Origin: Eudoraea adriatica DSM 19308
GTDB lineage: Bacteria; Bacteroidota; Bacteroidia; Flavobacteriales; Flavobacteriaceae
Direction: 5' to 3'
Length of the DNA stretch: 64,000 nt
Assembly (NCBI RefSeq): GCF_000382125.1
Contig: NZ_KB907547.1
Coordinates: forward strand, 620,001 to 684,000
Shown here: in pieces, positions 17,549-26,323 of the stretch
Numbering within the stretch: the first letter of the stretch is position 1
How the letters are laid out: each line of letters opens with the position of its first letter
Notes under the pieces: model-generated
Seen by the model: only the letters and a program-made list of their open reading frames with translations
What the model was told of the DNA's origin: nothing
Databases searched by the model: none
Program-made: the position numbers and the translations under genes

Positions 17549-17943
17549 AGCTTTAGATCATTGTCCCAAAAAATAGCCAAAGCCCCGGCAAATTCCTTGG
17601 ACCTTCCAATGATAGGAATAGAAGTAACAGAGATTTTGAAAGATTTGCCTTCCAGGCTTTTAATCCAGAAGGTCTTATGGGCGGGCACATGTGTTTTTAT
17701 TGTGCTTACAAGCGGAAGTTCATCTGGTGGAATTGCCTTACCTTTTTTATCATGCGGTTGAAATGCATTACCCCATTCTCCAACCCGCATTTCTCCGGTG
17801 TCCTGGAACCGCTGGCCAAGGATTCGTTCTGCCGGTTCATTATAAAAAATCAGCGTTCCTTCCGGATCTACTATAAAAACAGGTACGCTGAGACAATCTG
17901 CCAATTGCCGGCTTAAAATAATTTCAATTTCATGTGCTGACAT
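17545..17943 (-). CDS. Single-domain PAS protein
   Basis: The 132-residue protein is essentially one PAS domain: VPVFIVDPEGTLIFYNEPAERILG at the front (seen at residues ~20-43), a middle loop with PPDELPLV, and closing strands FWIKSLEGKSFKISVTSIPI and GALAIFWD. It has no output domain. Its end overlaps the start of the MBL hydrolase by 4 bases, so the two are probably made together and the PAS protein may sense a signal for the hydrolase. Proteins of this type often bind a small ligand or cofactor; which one cannot be told. Confidence 0.85.
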   Translation of the reverse strand: MSAHEIEIILSRQLADCLSVPVFIVDPEGTLIFYNEPAERILGQRFQDTGEMRVGEWGNAFQPHDKKGKAIPPDELPLVSTIKTHVPAHKTFWIKSLEGKSFKISVTSIPIIGRSKEFAGALAIFWDNDLKL

Positions 17944-18630
17944 AGGCAGACAGGTTTTGCAGGAGAGTTCTTCTAAATGTATAAAAAATAATTCGTTTTT
18001 ATTCTATAATGCCCGCCAGAATATATTGCCATTAATAGGAACGTTACCCGGGAGAAAGATAAAAGTACAAGATAATAATTTCATTAAAATTCCCCTATAT
18101 AAAAACCCTAGAAGGTCTATGGCTTTTATTTATTGCACCGTATTGTCGATAATAGCTCTGTAATAGTGCCTGAATAAAAGGGGTATGATCTTAATTAACA
18201 TTGAAGTCTAATCCGCAAACCTAAATCAAAAAATAAGGTGCCAATAGATAAAATGCTGACAAAACTTATCGGGTTAAAATATAAAAAAGCCCTGAACAAC
18301 ATCAAAGGCTCTTTTAAGTATTATTGATTCAACTTTAGTTTGATCCGGCTACACTTAGTTCAGGGATGAGCGAGTGAAATTCCATCCCTTTAAACTTGTA
18401 CCTTCACTTTACCAAAGAACCCTTCTGCAATAGGCTAATACCAAACTTGTGGCGGAGTGCCTCAAAAAACTTATGGGCTAATAGTATAGGAATAGCTTTC
18501 TAAAACTCTACTTCAGGCATAAAAACTCCTCATTATTATTTTAAATCTTATATGTATCTTCGGCAAACTAAATTCAAAAAGGTATTTTCACCAGGCTGTG
18601 AATTATGTCCTATTCTAAAAATATATAAGC
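17944..18630. other. Intergenic region between divergent genes, no gene seen
   Basis: 687 bases separate the leftward PAS gene from the rightward M1 peptidase. No convincing open frame or RNA gene is present. An imperfect hairpin with a short T run (18283-18315, AAAAAAGCC / GGCTCTTTT) and a 6-bp inverted repeat (18363-18388, GGGATG / CATCCC) are visible. Promoters for both flanking genes should lie here. TATCTTCG about 75 bases before the peptidase start resembles a Bacteroidetes -7 box. Confidence 0.5.
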
Positions 18631-20856
18631 ATGTTAAAAAAACTATTATTCTTTTTTTCTCTGATCCTTTTTAATGCTGTCACTCTCGCTCAAACCCAAC
18701 CGTGGCAAGGAAAATTTGAGCCCATTGATAATATGATTAATCCACCCAACAGCTACCGAGCGGCGAGTGGAGCGCCTGGAAAAGCTTATTGGCAGCAACG
18801 GGCTGATTATAAAATTAAAGCAACATTGGATGAAGAAAATAATACAATTACGGGGGAGGAAACCATTACCTACCACAACAATTCTCCCGATGATCTAAGC
18901 TATATCTGGATTCAGCTGGAACAGAATGTAAACAAAAAAGGAAGTGAAGATTTCGGTTCTTTTTTTAATAGCATAAAAGATTCCATAAATACGCGGCAAA
19001 TGCAATTGCTTACAAGAGCCATTGATTTTCCTGCCGGCTACACCATTAAATACATAAAAGATGCCAATGGCAACCCCATGAAATCATTCGTGAATAATAC
19101 AATGATGAAGGTAGTGCTTAAAGAGCCCCTTAAATCTGGTGTATCTATAAGTTTTTCTATGGCATGGTCTTATCCCATCACCGACAGAAGCATGTTTTTC
19201 TTATCAAGGGAAGGTTATGAGTATTTCCCCGGCGATGACAATACAGTTTACCTAATAGCCCACTGGTTTCCGAGAATGGCGGTTTACAATGACACCGAAG
19301 GCTGGCAAAATCAGCAATTTCAAAGACTTGGGGAGTTTGCTTTGGAATTTGGCGATTATTATGTTGAATTAACCGTACCCGAAGATCACATTATCGCTTC
19401 TACAGGTTCCCTGCAAAATGGTGATGCCGTGCTTTCCAAAACACAACAGGAAAGATTGAAAGAAGCCGCCGGTTCCTTTGACAAGCCAGTGATGATCGTT
19501 ACCAAAGATGAAGCCGAGAACAATGAGAAAGCGAAATCCAATAAACAGAAAACATGGATTTTTAGCGCTTCCAACGTGCGTGACTTTGCTTTTGCGTCAT
19601 CCCGTAAGTTCCTATGGGATGCCCAGGCTGTAAAACTGCCTACAAATACTGTTATGGCAATGTCTTTTTACCCTAAAGAGGGTTTGCCGGTATGGAAAGA
19701 AGAATCTACAAAAGCAATCAAAAATGCATTGGAAGTTTATTCAGAAGCTACTTTTGATTATCCTTATCCTGTGGCTATTTCAGTTAATACTTCTAATATA
19801 GGAATGGAATTCCCCATGATTAGTTTTAATGGGGGCAGGCCCAAGAATGGCAAAATAAGTGATCGTGCCAGGGCGGGAATGATTGGTACTATTATCCATG
19901 AAGTTGGTCATAATTGGTTTCCCATGATCGTTAGTTCGGATGAGCGCAAATGGATGTGGATGGATGAAGGCTTAAACACATTCATTCATCAGAGAACTGT
20001 AGCCGAAAGATACCCAGAATTTAGCAGTGCTACTCCTAAAACCATTGTGCCTTTTATGAGTGGTGACAAAAATATAATGCGTCCTATAATGACCACCTCT
20101 GACAATGAAATCCTGACCCAGTTTGGTAATAACTTTTACATGAAGCCTACTGTTGGTTTGCAGATGTTACGAAACTCCATTGTTGGCCGTGAATTATTTG
20201 ACCAGGCATTTAAAGAATATGCCAATCGCTGGAAATACAAACACCCGAATCCGGCAGATTTATTCAGGACCCTGGAAGACGCAACTGCCGTAGACCTGGA
20301 TTGGTTTTTCCGGGGATGGTTCTTTACGACCGACAATGTTGATATGGAACTCACGGATGTAAAATGGTTTAGAGTCAATGAAGAAGAACTCAATTCCAAG
20401 GACCAGAAAAAAACCGTTAAATTGAAAATTGAAGGTGAAAATTTCAGCGAACAGGCAAAGGATTTTTCGAGTGGCCCGGAAGCAATAACCATGACCTCTA
20501 CCCCCGATGCGAGCTATGGCGGATTTTTATCAAGAATGGATGAGCCTGAGCTCCGGAAACAACTTTCCGATAAAAATATTTATGTGGTAACTATTAAAAA
20601 TATTGGGGGTCTGGTGATGCCTGTAACCATAGAATGGCTATATACAGATGGCTCCAGGGAGATTGACACGCTGCCTGCAGAAGTCTGGCGCGGCAACGAA
20701 TATGAAATTAAAAGGACCTTTGTAAAAGAAAAAGAAGTTTCAAAAGTGAATTTAGATCCTAATTTTGAATTTGCCGATACGGATATGAGAAACAATAGCT
20801 TTCCCAAAGTAGAAGCGCCATCAGAATTTGATGCTTTTAAGTCAAAACAGGAATAG
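18631..20856 (+). CDS. M1 family metallopeptidase (aminopeptidase N-like), secreted
   Basis: The 741-residue enzyme has a signal peptide (ending TLAQ) and an M1 peptidase core. The zinc site is HEVGHNW with the third ligand Glu in WMDEGLNTF, the normal HExxH-18-E spacing. The exopeptidase motif usually GAMEN is NIGMEFP, as in the group of Bacteroidetes enzymes that ends with a short C-terminal region. The catalytic Tyr is not obvious by eye. The protein probably trims peptides in the periplasm or outside. Promoter-proximal and followed by a strong terminator, so it is transcribed alone. Confidence 0.9.
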   Translation: MLKKLLFFFSLILFNAVTLAQTQPWQGKFEPIDNMINPPNSYRAASGAPGKAYWQQRADYKIKATLDEENNTITGEETITYHNNSPDDLSYIWIQLEQNVNKKGSEDFGSFFNSIKDSINTRQMQLLTRAIDFPAGYTIKYIKDANGNPMKSFVNNTMMKVVLKEPLKSGVSISFSMAWSYPITDRSMFFLSREGYEYFPGDDNTVYLIAHWFPRMAVYNDTEGWQNQQFQRLGEFALEFGDYYVELTVPEDHIIASTGSLQNGDAVLSKTQQERLKEAAGSFDKPVMIVTKDEAENNEKAKSNKQKTWIFSASNVRDFAFASSRKFLWDAQAVKLPTNTVMAMSFYPKEGLPVWKEESTKAIKNALEVYSEATFDYPYPVAISVNTSNIGMEFPMISFNGGRPKNGKISDRARAGMIGTIIHEVGHNWFPMIVSSDERKWMWMDEGLNTFIHQRTVAERYPEFSSATPKTIVPFMSGDKNIMRPIMTTSDNEILTQFGNNFYMKPTVGLQMLRNSIVGRELFDQAFKEYANRWKYKHPNPADLFRTLEDATAVDLDWFFRGWFFTTDNVDMELTDVKWFRVNEEELNSKDQKKTVKLKIEGENFSEQAKDFSSGPEAITMTSTPDASYGGFLSRMDEPELRKQLSDKNIYVVTIKNIGGLVMPVTIEWLYTDGSREIDTLPAEVWRGNEYEIKRTFVKEKEVSKVNLDPNFEFADTDMRNNSFPKVEAPSEFDAFKSKQE

Positions 20857-20883
20857 CATAATCTATTGCCCAATTACAGGATA

Positions 20884-20918
20884 CAAAGAGGCAGCCAGGA
20901 TGGCTGCCTCTTTGTTTT
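20884..20918 (+). terminator. Rho-independent terminator after the M1 peptidase
   Basis: A 13-bp perfect stem (CAAAGAGGCAGCC / GGCTGCCTCTTTG) with a 5-base loop is followed by TTTT. It lies between two convergent genes and may also stop transcription from the right. Confidence 0.9.
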
Positions 20919-20949
20919 CATAAAACTAATACTTAGGAGAACAAACCTT

Positions 20950-21279
20950 TTAAGAATTGTCCTGGACCGCAGCTTTTGGTGCGTTTTTTTTAACTGATGC
21001 TATGCCTTTCGCCATAGAGGAAGCAGATGCGTACATTTGGCTGTCTCCAATCACTTGTCCATTAGAAGCTTTTAAGCTGAAATAAGGGCTACCATCTTTG
21101 GCTATTTTTTTCTCAAACATTTTATCATTTTGTGAGTTCTTTCGAACGGATTCTATCCCGTTATCACAAGCAGCTTTTGAGTTATATGCTTCACTACTTA
21201 GAATTACCTGGCCGTTTGAGGCTTTAAGGTTAAATCTTAACTTCCCGGCCTTGTCTTTTTTAATTTCAAATTTTCCCAT
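20950..21279 (-). CDS. YegP-family protein, two DUF1508 repeats
   Basis: The 109-residue protein contains two tandem DUF1508 units, each with the signature F-x-LKASNGQVI (FNLKASNGQVILSSEAY and FSLKASNGQVIGDSQMY), followed by KA.DNGIESVRKN or SMAKGIASVKKN. The family forms small beta-rich domains of unknown function and is widespread in bacteria. No signal peptide, so cytoplasmic. It stands between the terminator and the second cyclase. Confidence 0.92.
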   Translation of the reverse strand: MGKFEIKKDKAGKLRFNLKASNGQVILSSEAYNSKAACDNGIESVRKNSQNDKMFEKKIAKDGSPYFSLKASNGQVIGDSQMYASASSMAKGIASVKKNAPKAAVQDNS

Positions 21280-21439
21280 TTCTTTGATTTTTAATACTGC
21301 CTATAAAAGTAACAAATTATTGTCTTTTTTTTCAGTTTTTTAAAGCACTTAATGATTTTATTCCCTTTGTTTTTGAATAACCTGATATTAAAAATCTCGT
21401 TGTTTATATTCCTGATAATTGTCCGAAAAAGACTGTCTA

Positions 21440-23275
21440 TTAGATAAGGTTTTTGCTGCAGGGGCCTTGTACAAAATACATTTTCATTTTACCCCGGTTT
21501 TTTACGGCTATTTCTCCCCTGTACTCGCAAATAAATTCATTCTTAATCAATTCATAGGTGTTTTGGCTGATATTTATCTTTCCTGCTTCAGACATGGTTT
21601 CCATTCGGGAGGCCACATTTACAGTATCGCCCCAGATGTCATAAGAGAACTTTTTACTTCCAACCACCCCGGCCACAACGGGCCCTGTATTTATCCCAAT
21701 CCGAACATCAAATGAAAGTCCCTGGTCTGTTTCGCTTAACTTGACATCTTCTACAAATTGTAAGATCTCAAAGCCAGCCTGTACCATTTTTATGGCATGA
21801 TCCTTTATTGGAAAAGGTAATCCCCCTGCACACATATAGGAATCTCCGATAGTCTTTATTTTTTCGAGTCCATATTTTTCAATAATGTCATCAAATGCCG
21901 TAAAGTAATACCCCAGTCTTTTAACCAGTTCTTCAGGGTTTATTTGCTCCGAATATGCCGTGAAAGCCTTAAAATCTGTAAACAAAACGGTAACGGATTC
22001 AAATTTATTGGCCTTCACAGTGCCCGATTCCTTTAATTCACGGGCAGTTTCTTCCGGCAAAATATTGAGCAGCAAACTTTCGGAACGGTCCTTCTCCTTT
22101 TCAATAATAGCGTTGGTTTTTCTAACATATAAATTTCGTCTGTACAATCCTATAGCCATAAGGAAAATTAGAAACAGGGCCGTGGCAGATGCAATAGTAA
22201 TTATCTTTTGCGTTCTTTTTTGCTGATTGGCAAGATCCAGCTCTATTTGCTTTTGTGCTATTTGCATTTCGCCCATTTGTTGAACGGTTGTTATATTTTT
22301 TACACTATCCCTGAAGGCAATATAATTCCGATAATATTTCAGCGCTGCAGAGGCATATCCCGTTCTTTCATATAATTCTGATAGCTTTAGATAGGCACTG
22401 CCCATTTCTGCTTTCAAACCATATTGTTTTGCCAGATTCAAAGAACGTAAAGAGTACGTAAAAGCGGCATCCCAATCGTTTCTGTAAGCATAAATATCAG
22501 ACATGTAGGTGAGATATACAGTAATGGGCCGGTAGTCTCCTAATTCTTCAAGGATGGCAATGGCCTCGCTGATATTTTCTTCCGCTTTAATTTCTTGTCC
22601 TTTTTGAGCAAAAGCCAGGCCTTTATTTCCAAGATTATAGGCCAAAAAAGGTTTTCTGTTTTGAGCTTTAAAGATGGGCCCCGACTTGTTAAACAATACC
22701 AGGGCTGAATCTGGTTCGCCAAATCCCAGATAGGAGTCTCCAAGGTTTTCCACCGCGATAGCATAAGCAATTCTATCTTCTAATCCTTCCAGAATTTTGA
22801 TGGCATTGCTGTAATATTGAATAACATTGGGTTTATTCCCCATTCCTGAATAAACAGCGGCTATAGCAGTATATAAATTTCCTAATCTTCCTTTTTCGGT
22901 GCTTTCATCAATGAATTCTCTGGCTTTAAAATAACTTTCCAGAGCCATGCTTAAATCACCTTTTTGTTCATGGGCGTTCCCTCGGTGTCGATATCCTCTA
23001 TAAACATACCTGTTTGAATCGACTGCTATAGCCTCTTTTAAAAGCAGATCAGTATATTTCAGTGATTCATCTGGATCGGGGTTATTTTGGGCTATTTTGT
23101 CTAATATATCCAATTGTTGCGTGGGGTCATAGTTTCCAGACTCATACAGTTTTACCAGACTATCGGATACAATTTTATTTTGACTAAAACTTGGTAAAAA
23201 TGTAAACAGGAGAATTCCAAATACAAAAATTCCTTTGACAAGCTTCGCAGTGTTCTTTGTGCGATACATTTTCAT
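21440..23275 (-). CDS. TPR-transmembrane class III adenylate cyclase, copy 2
   Basis: The 611-residue paralogue of the cyclase at 14081 has the same order: signal sequence, tetratricopeptide repeats (about residues 60-320), coiled coil, one membrane helix (IITIASATALFLIFLMAIGL), and a class III cyclase domain with LFTDFKAF, EKIKTIGDSYM, and YDIWGDTVNVASRMET. The Lys/Asp pair again points to ATP as substrate. Sequence similarity is strong in the cyclase domain and clear in the TPRs. It lies 32 bases after the small secreted protein gene at 23308, the same order as copy 1. The start has a choice of two Met codons (23275 or 23269). Confidence 0.92.
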   Translation of the reverse strand: MKMYRTKNTAKLVKGIFVFGILLFTFLPSFSQNKIVSDSLVKLYESGNYDPTQQLDILDKIAQNNPDPDESLKYTDLLLKEAIAVDSNRYVYRGYRHRGNAHEQKGDLSMALESYFKAREFIDESTEKGRLGNLYTAIAAVYSGMGNKPNVIQYYSNAIKILEGLEDRIAYAIAVENLGDSYLGFGEPDSALVLFNKSGPIFKAQNRKPFLAYNLGNKGLAFAQKGQEIKAEENISEAIAILEELGDYRPITVYLTYMSDIYAYRNDWDAAFTYSLRSLNLAKQYGLKAEMGSAYLKLSELYERTGYASAALKYYRNYIAFRDSVKNITTVQQMGEMQIAQKQIELDLANQQKRTQKIITIASATALFLIFLMAIGLYRRNLYVRKTNAIIEKEKDRSESLLLNILPEETARELKESGTVKANKFESVTVLFTDFKAFTAYSEQINPEELVKRLGYYFTAFDDIIEKYGLEKIKTIGDSYMCAGGLPFPIKDHAIKMVQAGFEILQFVEDVKLSETDQGLSFDVRIGINTGPVVAGVVGSKKFSYDIWGDTVNVASRMETMSEAGKINISQNTYELIKNEFICEYRGEIAVKNRGKMKMYFVQGPCSKNLI

Positions 23276-23307
23276 AAAACAGGAATTGGATTCTTCATTG
23301 GTCTTTA

Positions 23308-23757
23308 CTACTCTTCAATCTGGATTTTTGGCTCAATGGTATATGTATTGGTATTCGAACCAACATTAAATTGAAGTTGATATTTGTAAGGGGTCTTTCC
23401 TCCGCGAATAACCGTAGCCCTCGTCATCTCATTTCCCTTTATGACATCTGAACTAAAAATTCTTGGCCCACTAATGTACTTAATTGCCCTTATCCTGACC
23501 GGAGTATTTGGTTCCGTAGAGGATAACCCTTTCCATATAATGTTATCGCCTACCTGGGCAAAAATAGTAAAGTTAGCAGGGGTGTTATTTAATACAGTAG
23601 TAGTCTTCTCCACGGTAAAGTAGCATGTCTTAGCAGGGTCAGCATTCTTTGTATCTACATTAAGTGTGATTTCATGTACTGACTGTGCATGTAACCCATG
23701 TGAAGCCACTGCTATCATCAAAATAAATACGAAAAAACTAATTCTATTCAGTTTCAT
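23308..23757 (-). CDS. Small secreted protein of the cyclase-linked family (member 2)
   Basis: The 149-residue protein has a signal peptide (cleavage after LHAQ) but, unlike member 1, no lipobox. It begins HEITLNVDT, has VGDNIIWKGLS in the middle, IRAIKYISGPRIF, and ends in TYTIEPKIQIEE. These blocks align with the products at 15977 and 23964. The gene is immediately upstream of the second TPR-cyclase (32 bases), so the gene pair is duplicated as a unit. Predicted all-beta. Function unknown. Confidence 0.78.
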   Translation of the reverse strand: MKLNRISFFVFILMIAVASHGLHAQSVHEITLNVDTKNADPAKTCYFTVEKTTTVLNNTPANFTIFAQVGDNIIWKGLSSTEPNTPVRIRAIKYISGPRIFSSDVIKGNEMTRATVIRGGKTPYKYQLQFNVGSNTNTYTIEPKIQIEE

Positions 23758-23882
23758 TTACTCCAATTCTAATTATCAAACAAAAAAAGAGGTTATACAA
23801 TACTTATTCTATCTATTTAAACAGATTAATATTTGAAATATACTATATCTTCATATAATTACACGAATTCTTCCAAAAAGAT

Positions 23883-23907
23883 AACCCGGGTTAGCCCGGG
23901 TTTTTCT
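23883..23907 (-). terminator. Probable terminator between family members 2 and 3
   Basis: An 8-bp perfect stem (AACCCGGG / CCCGGGTT) with a TTAG loop lies downstream of the leftward gene at 23964. The T run (TTTTT) is best on the + strand, while on the - strand ATCTTTTT follows the stem, so it may work in both directions. Confidence 0.65.
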
Positions 23908-23963
23908 TTATCTGAAATGTATTCAATTCTAGGCCGCAAAGGCTTACTTGTATACAAATAATA

Positions 23964-24449
23964 CTATTGAACCTTAATTTTTGGGTCAAACTGGTACATT
24001 TCACCATCTACTGTAAATTGTATGGCATAGGAATACTCCTTATTTGCAGCATTCCTTAAAACTTTTTCCTTTACCTTTTTTTTACTTCCGTTATTTCTTT
24101 TACCCTTTTTTCTGGCGTTGGAAAATATATTTTGACTATTGCCCACAGCTCTGAATTCTATCATCTCAATATCAATAGTTTCACCAGTCGTCGTAACCCC
24201 TTCCCATTCTACAAAATCTTCGGGATCAACAAGAATGGTAAAATCCTTGGCCGGCTCACTGACCTCCACAATTGTAACCTCTTCATCAGCAACATCAAAA
24301 GTACTGGCTGCCGCAGGATCATCCTGACTTAATTCTTCGGTATCAACTGTTAATATTATTACATGAGTAGCGCCCTGGCTGTATAAATTAGTCCCAAAGC
24401 AAATTAATAAGAGGGCTATTCCTAATAAATGTCGAGTAAATAGTTTCAT
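23964..24449 (-). CDS. Small secreted protein of the cyclase-linked family (member 3)
   Basis: The 161-residue protein has a signal peptide (ending LYSQ) and the family blocks HVIILTVDT, DFVEWEGVTTTG, IEMIEFRAVGNSQNIF and the closing FTVDGEMYQFDPKIKVQ. A lysine-rich insertion (RKKGKRNNGSKKKVKEK) and an acidic region (DVADEEVTIVEVSEP) distinguish it. It is separated from members 1 and 2 by a terminator and has no cyclase gene directly downstream in its own transcript, though the second cyclase pair follows. Function unknown. Confidence 0.75.
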   Translation of the reverse strand: MKLFTRHLLGIALLLICFGTNLYSQGATHVIILTVDTEELSQDDPAAASTFDVADEEVTIVEVSEPAKDFTILVDPEDFVEWEGVTTTGETIDIEMIEFRAVGNSQNIFSNARKKGKRNNGSKKKVKEKVLRNAANKEYSYAIQFTVDGEMYQFDPKIKVQ

Positions 24450-24714
24450 GTTTGGTGTTTTTGTTAGTTAGTTTATCTAATTGTAGTCATGTAATTTAGA
24501 AATTTCAAGATAGAGAATAAAATCGAATTAAAATGTAGGGTTTCCCTTACGTAGGAAAACGTCTTTGAAAAACTTTTGCAAAATGTCAAATCTCCGATGA
24601 AATGCATAAAAATAACGACTAAACCACAGATTTTGCCGCTTTCACAACAATTAGGCTGCAGATCACCACACAAATTCGTATCTTATTAATACTAAATTTT
24701 TAAATCCTACTGCT

Positions 24715-24843
24715 ATGAAAACAAATTCAGAAAAACACCCTGTATTAAATGCAATTCTTTCGGTTTTAAATCTAAGTTTAGAGGTAGTACTTGCCTTGAT
24801 CGCCCTGGGCCTCTTAATCGGTCTTTATGGTGTATTGAGTTAA
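24715..24843 (+). CDS. Small single-pass membrane protein (42 residues)
   Basis: A short open frame from ATG at 24715 to TAA. The first 11 residues are polar (MKTNSEKHPVL), then a long hydrophobic helix (SLEVVLALIALGLLIGLYGVL) runs to the C-terminus. A strong terminator follows 28 bases after the stop, and an AT-rich stretch lies upstream, so it looks like an independent transcription unit. No family recognised. Confidence 0.6.
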   Translation: MKTNSEKHPVLNAILSVLNLSLEVVLALIALGLLIGLYGVLS

Positions 24844-24871
24844 CACCTTAGCTTAGGAATAAAGAAATAAT

Positions 24872-24900
24872 AAAAGCCTTCGATAGCACGAAGGCTTTTT
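24872..24900 (+). terminator. Rho-independent terminator after the 42-residue gene
   Basis: An 11-bp stem (AAAAGCCTTCG / CGAAGGCTTTT) with a 6-base loop, ending in TTTTT. Confidence 0.9.
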
Positions 24901-25001
24901 ATTTGGTCCTACTTAGTCTCAAGTTGTTCATTCTACCAGGGTAGCTCAGGGGGTAAATGACTTTGGCAAAATCTTTGATACCTTATGGCAAAACCGCACT
25001 C

Positions 25002-25616
25002 ATGGGTAACCATCTTTGTTCAGTATTTCTTTTGCTCCTCTTTTGGAGCCTGTTACCCCTCAATGCCCAGAAAAAAGGATTTGAACCGGGCTATATTATC
25101 ATACTGGAAGGAGACACCCTTTTGGGGCAGGTAAAGGATCGCTCCCAGGAACCCTTTGTTGAATTATATCGTAAAATTCGCTTTAAGCCTGATGGGAGAT
25201 CTTCAAGGAGGAAGTATAGGCCAAAAGATATACTGGGATATGGCGCGGGGGGACGGGATTATGAATCGGCACCCCTTTGGGAGGAATCGTCTTTTTTTAA
25301 ATTCCGGTATTATTTGGATCCCGGTGCGGAAAAGGTTTTCCTTATGGTCCTAAGAAGGCAGGGGGGTCTTACCCATTATCGCCGCGAATTTGTCCAGGAC
25401 GATAATTCATATCTGGATTCCTATCCCCTGTTCCACCGGGAAGGGTATAGTGAAATGGTTCGGGTAACCCAGGGGGTACTGGGACTCAAAAGAAAAAGGC
25501 TAATGGAGTACTTCAATGACTGTGATGAACTGGTGAATGCACTATACAACAAAGAGCTGAAAGAAGCACACGAAGTCTACAACTACTACCTGGAATTTTG
25601 CCAAGAAACCCCATAG
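25002..25616 (+). CDS. Secreted protein of unknown function
   Basis: Start placed at 25002: it gives a good signal peptide (SVFLLLLFWSLLPLNAQ), whereas the earlier Met at 24957 adds 15 residues without a reason. The 204-residue product opens with FEPGYIIILEGDTLLGQVKDR, a beginning I associate with a group of secreted Bacteroidetes proteins of unknown function. It then has many basic and aromatic residues. The C-terminal part is helical (RLMEYFNDCDELVNALYN). No catalytic motif seen. Confidence 0.75.
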   Translation: MGNHLCSVFLLLLFWSLLPLNAQKKGFEPGYIIILEGDTLLGQVKDRSQEPFVELYRKIRFKPDGRSSRRKYRPKDILGYGAGGRDYESAPLWEESSFFKFRYYLDPGAEKVFLMVLRRQGGLTHYRREFVQDDNSYLDSYPLFHREGYSEMVRVTQGVLGLKRKRLMEYFNDCDELVNALYNKELKEAHEVYNYYLEFCQETP

Positions 25617-25751
25617 ATTTGAAAAATCAACCTGGCTGGGGTTTTGTCAGGAAAAACCTTCCCAAAATGACGCATATATCCAGTATATTTTAGATATATT
25701 TAACCACATATAACTTGTTATAGGTAAATTAACTCCGCTTAATAAACCATC

Positions 25752-26231
25752 ATGACCAAATTAAAAATACTTTTCCCTGTATTTATTCTATCAATATTTT
25801 CTTGTCAAAACATTCCTAAAAATTCAGAAAGCGGTGCTTTTCAAAATGATACTACGCCCGGATTTGATGTAGCAGCTGCTACAAAAATTATCAAAGAAAG
25901 ATGCAAGGAATTTGAAGATGCTGTAAAAGTCGGAGATTCCATAGCCGTAGGTGACCTTTACACCGAAGACACAAAAATAATTCCGAGTCTTACGGGCAGA
26001 AATAGCATAATAACAGAAGTCCATGAAATGTTTCGAGACAGCATCACAGGAATGAACTTTAAGATTATCAACCTCTGGGGCAATGGAAATATTATTGTAG
26101 AGGATGCATTTGTTGAATTTTATCATGCCAATGGAACGCTTGTAAGCAAAGGGAACGCCCTTTTGGTATGGAAAAAAGAAGCAGATGCCTGGCGTATTTT
26201 CCGAGATGTATATAAACCGGATAAAAAATAG
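25752..26231 (+). CDS. Lipoprotein with SnoaL/NTF2-like (DUF4440-type) domain
   Basis: The 159-residue lipoprotein (lipobox IFSC about residue 18) has a cone-shaped NTF2-like domain. A helix RCKEFEDAVKVGDSIAVGDLYTED is followed by strands ending in ALLVWKKEADAWRIFRDVY, which is typical of the DUF4440/SnoaL group. Such domains bind small ligands or have steroid-isomerase-like activity; the role here is unknown. It lies 92 bases before the TPR gene of the sugar-oxidation operon and may be its first gene. Confidence 0.85.
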   Translation: MTKLKILFPVFILSIFSCQNIPKNSESGAFQNDTTPGFDVAAATKIIKERCKEFEDAVKVGDSIAVGDLYTEDTKIIPSLTGRNSIITEVHEMFRDSITGMNFKIINLWGNGNIIVEDAFVEFYHANGTLVSKGNALLVWKKEADAWRIFRDVYKPDKK

Positions 26232-26323
26232 GAAAAGTTTAGCTCAAAAAAATACGTTGACCGTAATAATGTTCTAAATATAATCCTGAATTAAATCACA
26301 TAAAATAAACATAAATGACTTTT

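Noticed and set aside
24930-25000. tRNA-like start (GGGTAGCTCAGGGGGT) at 24942-24957
   Set aside because: The D-arm-like string is not followed by an anticodon arm, T arm or acceptor partner.
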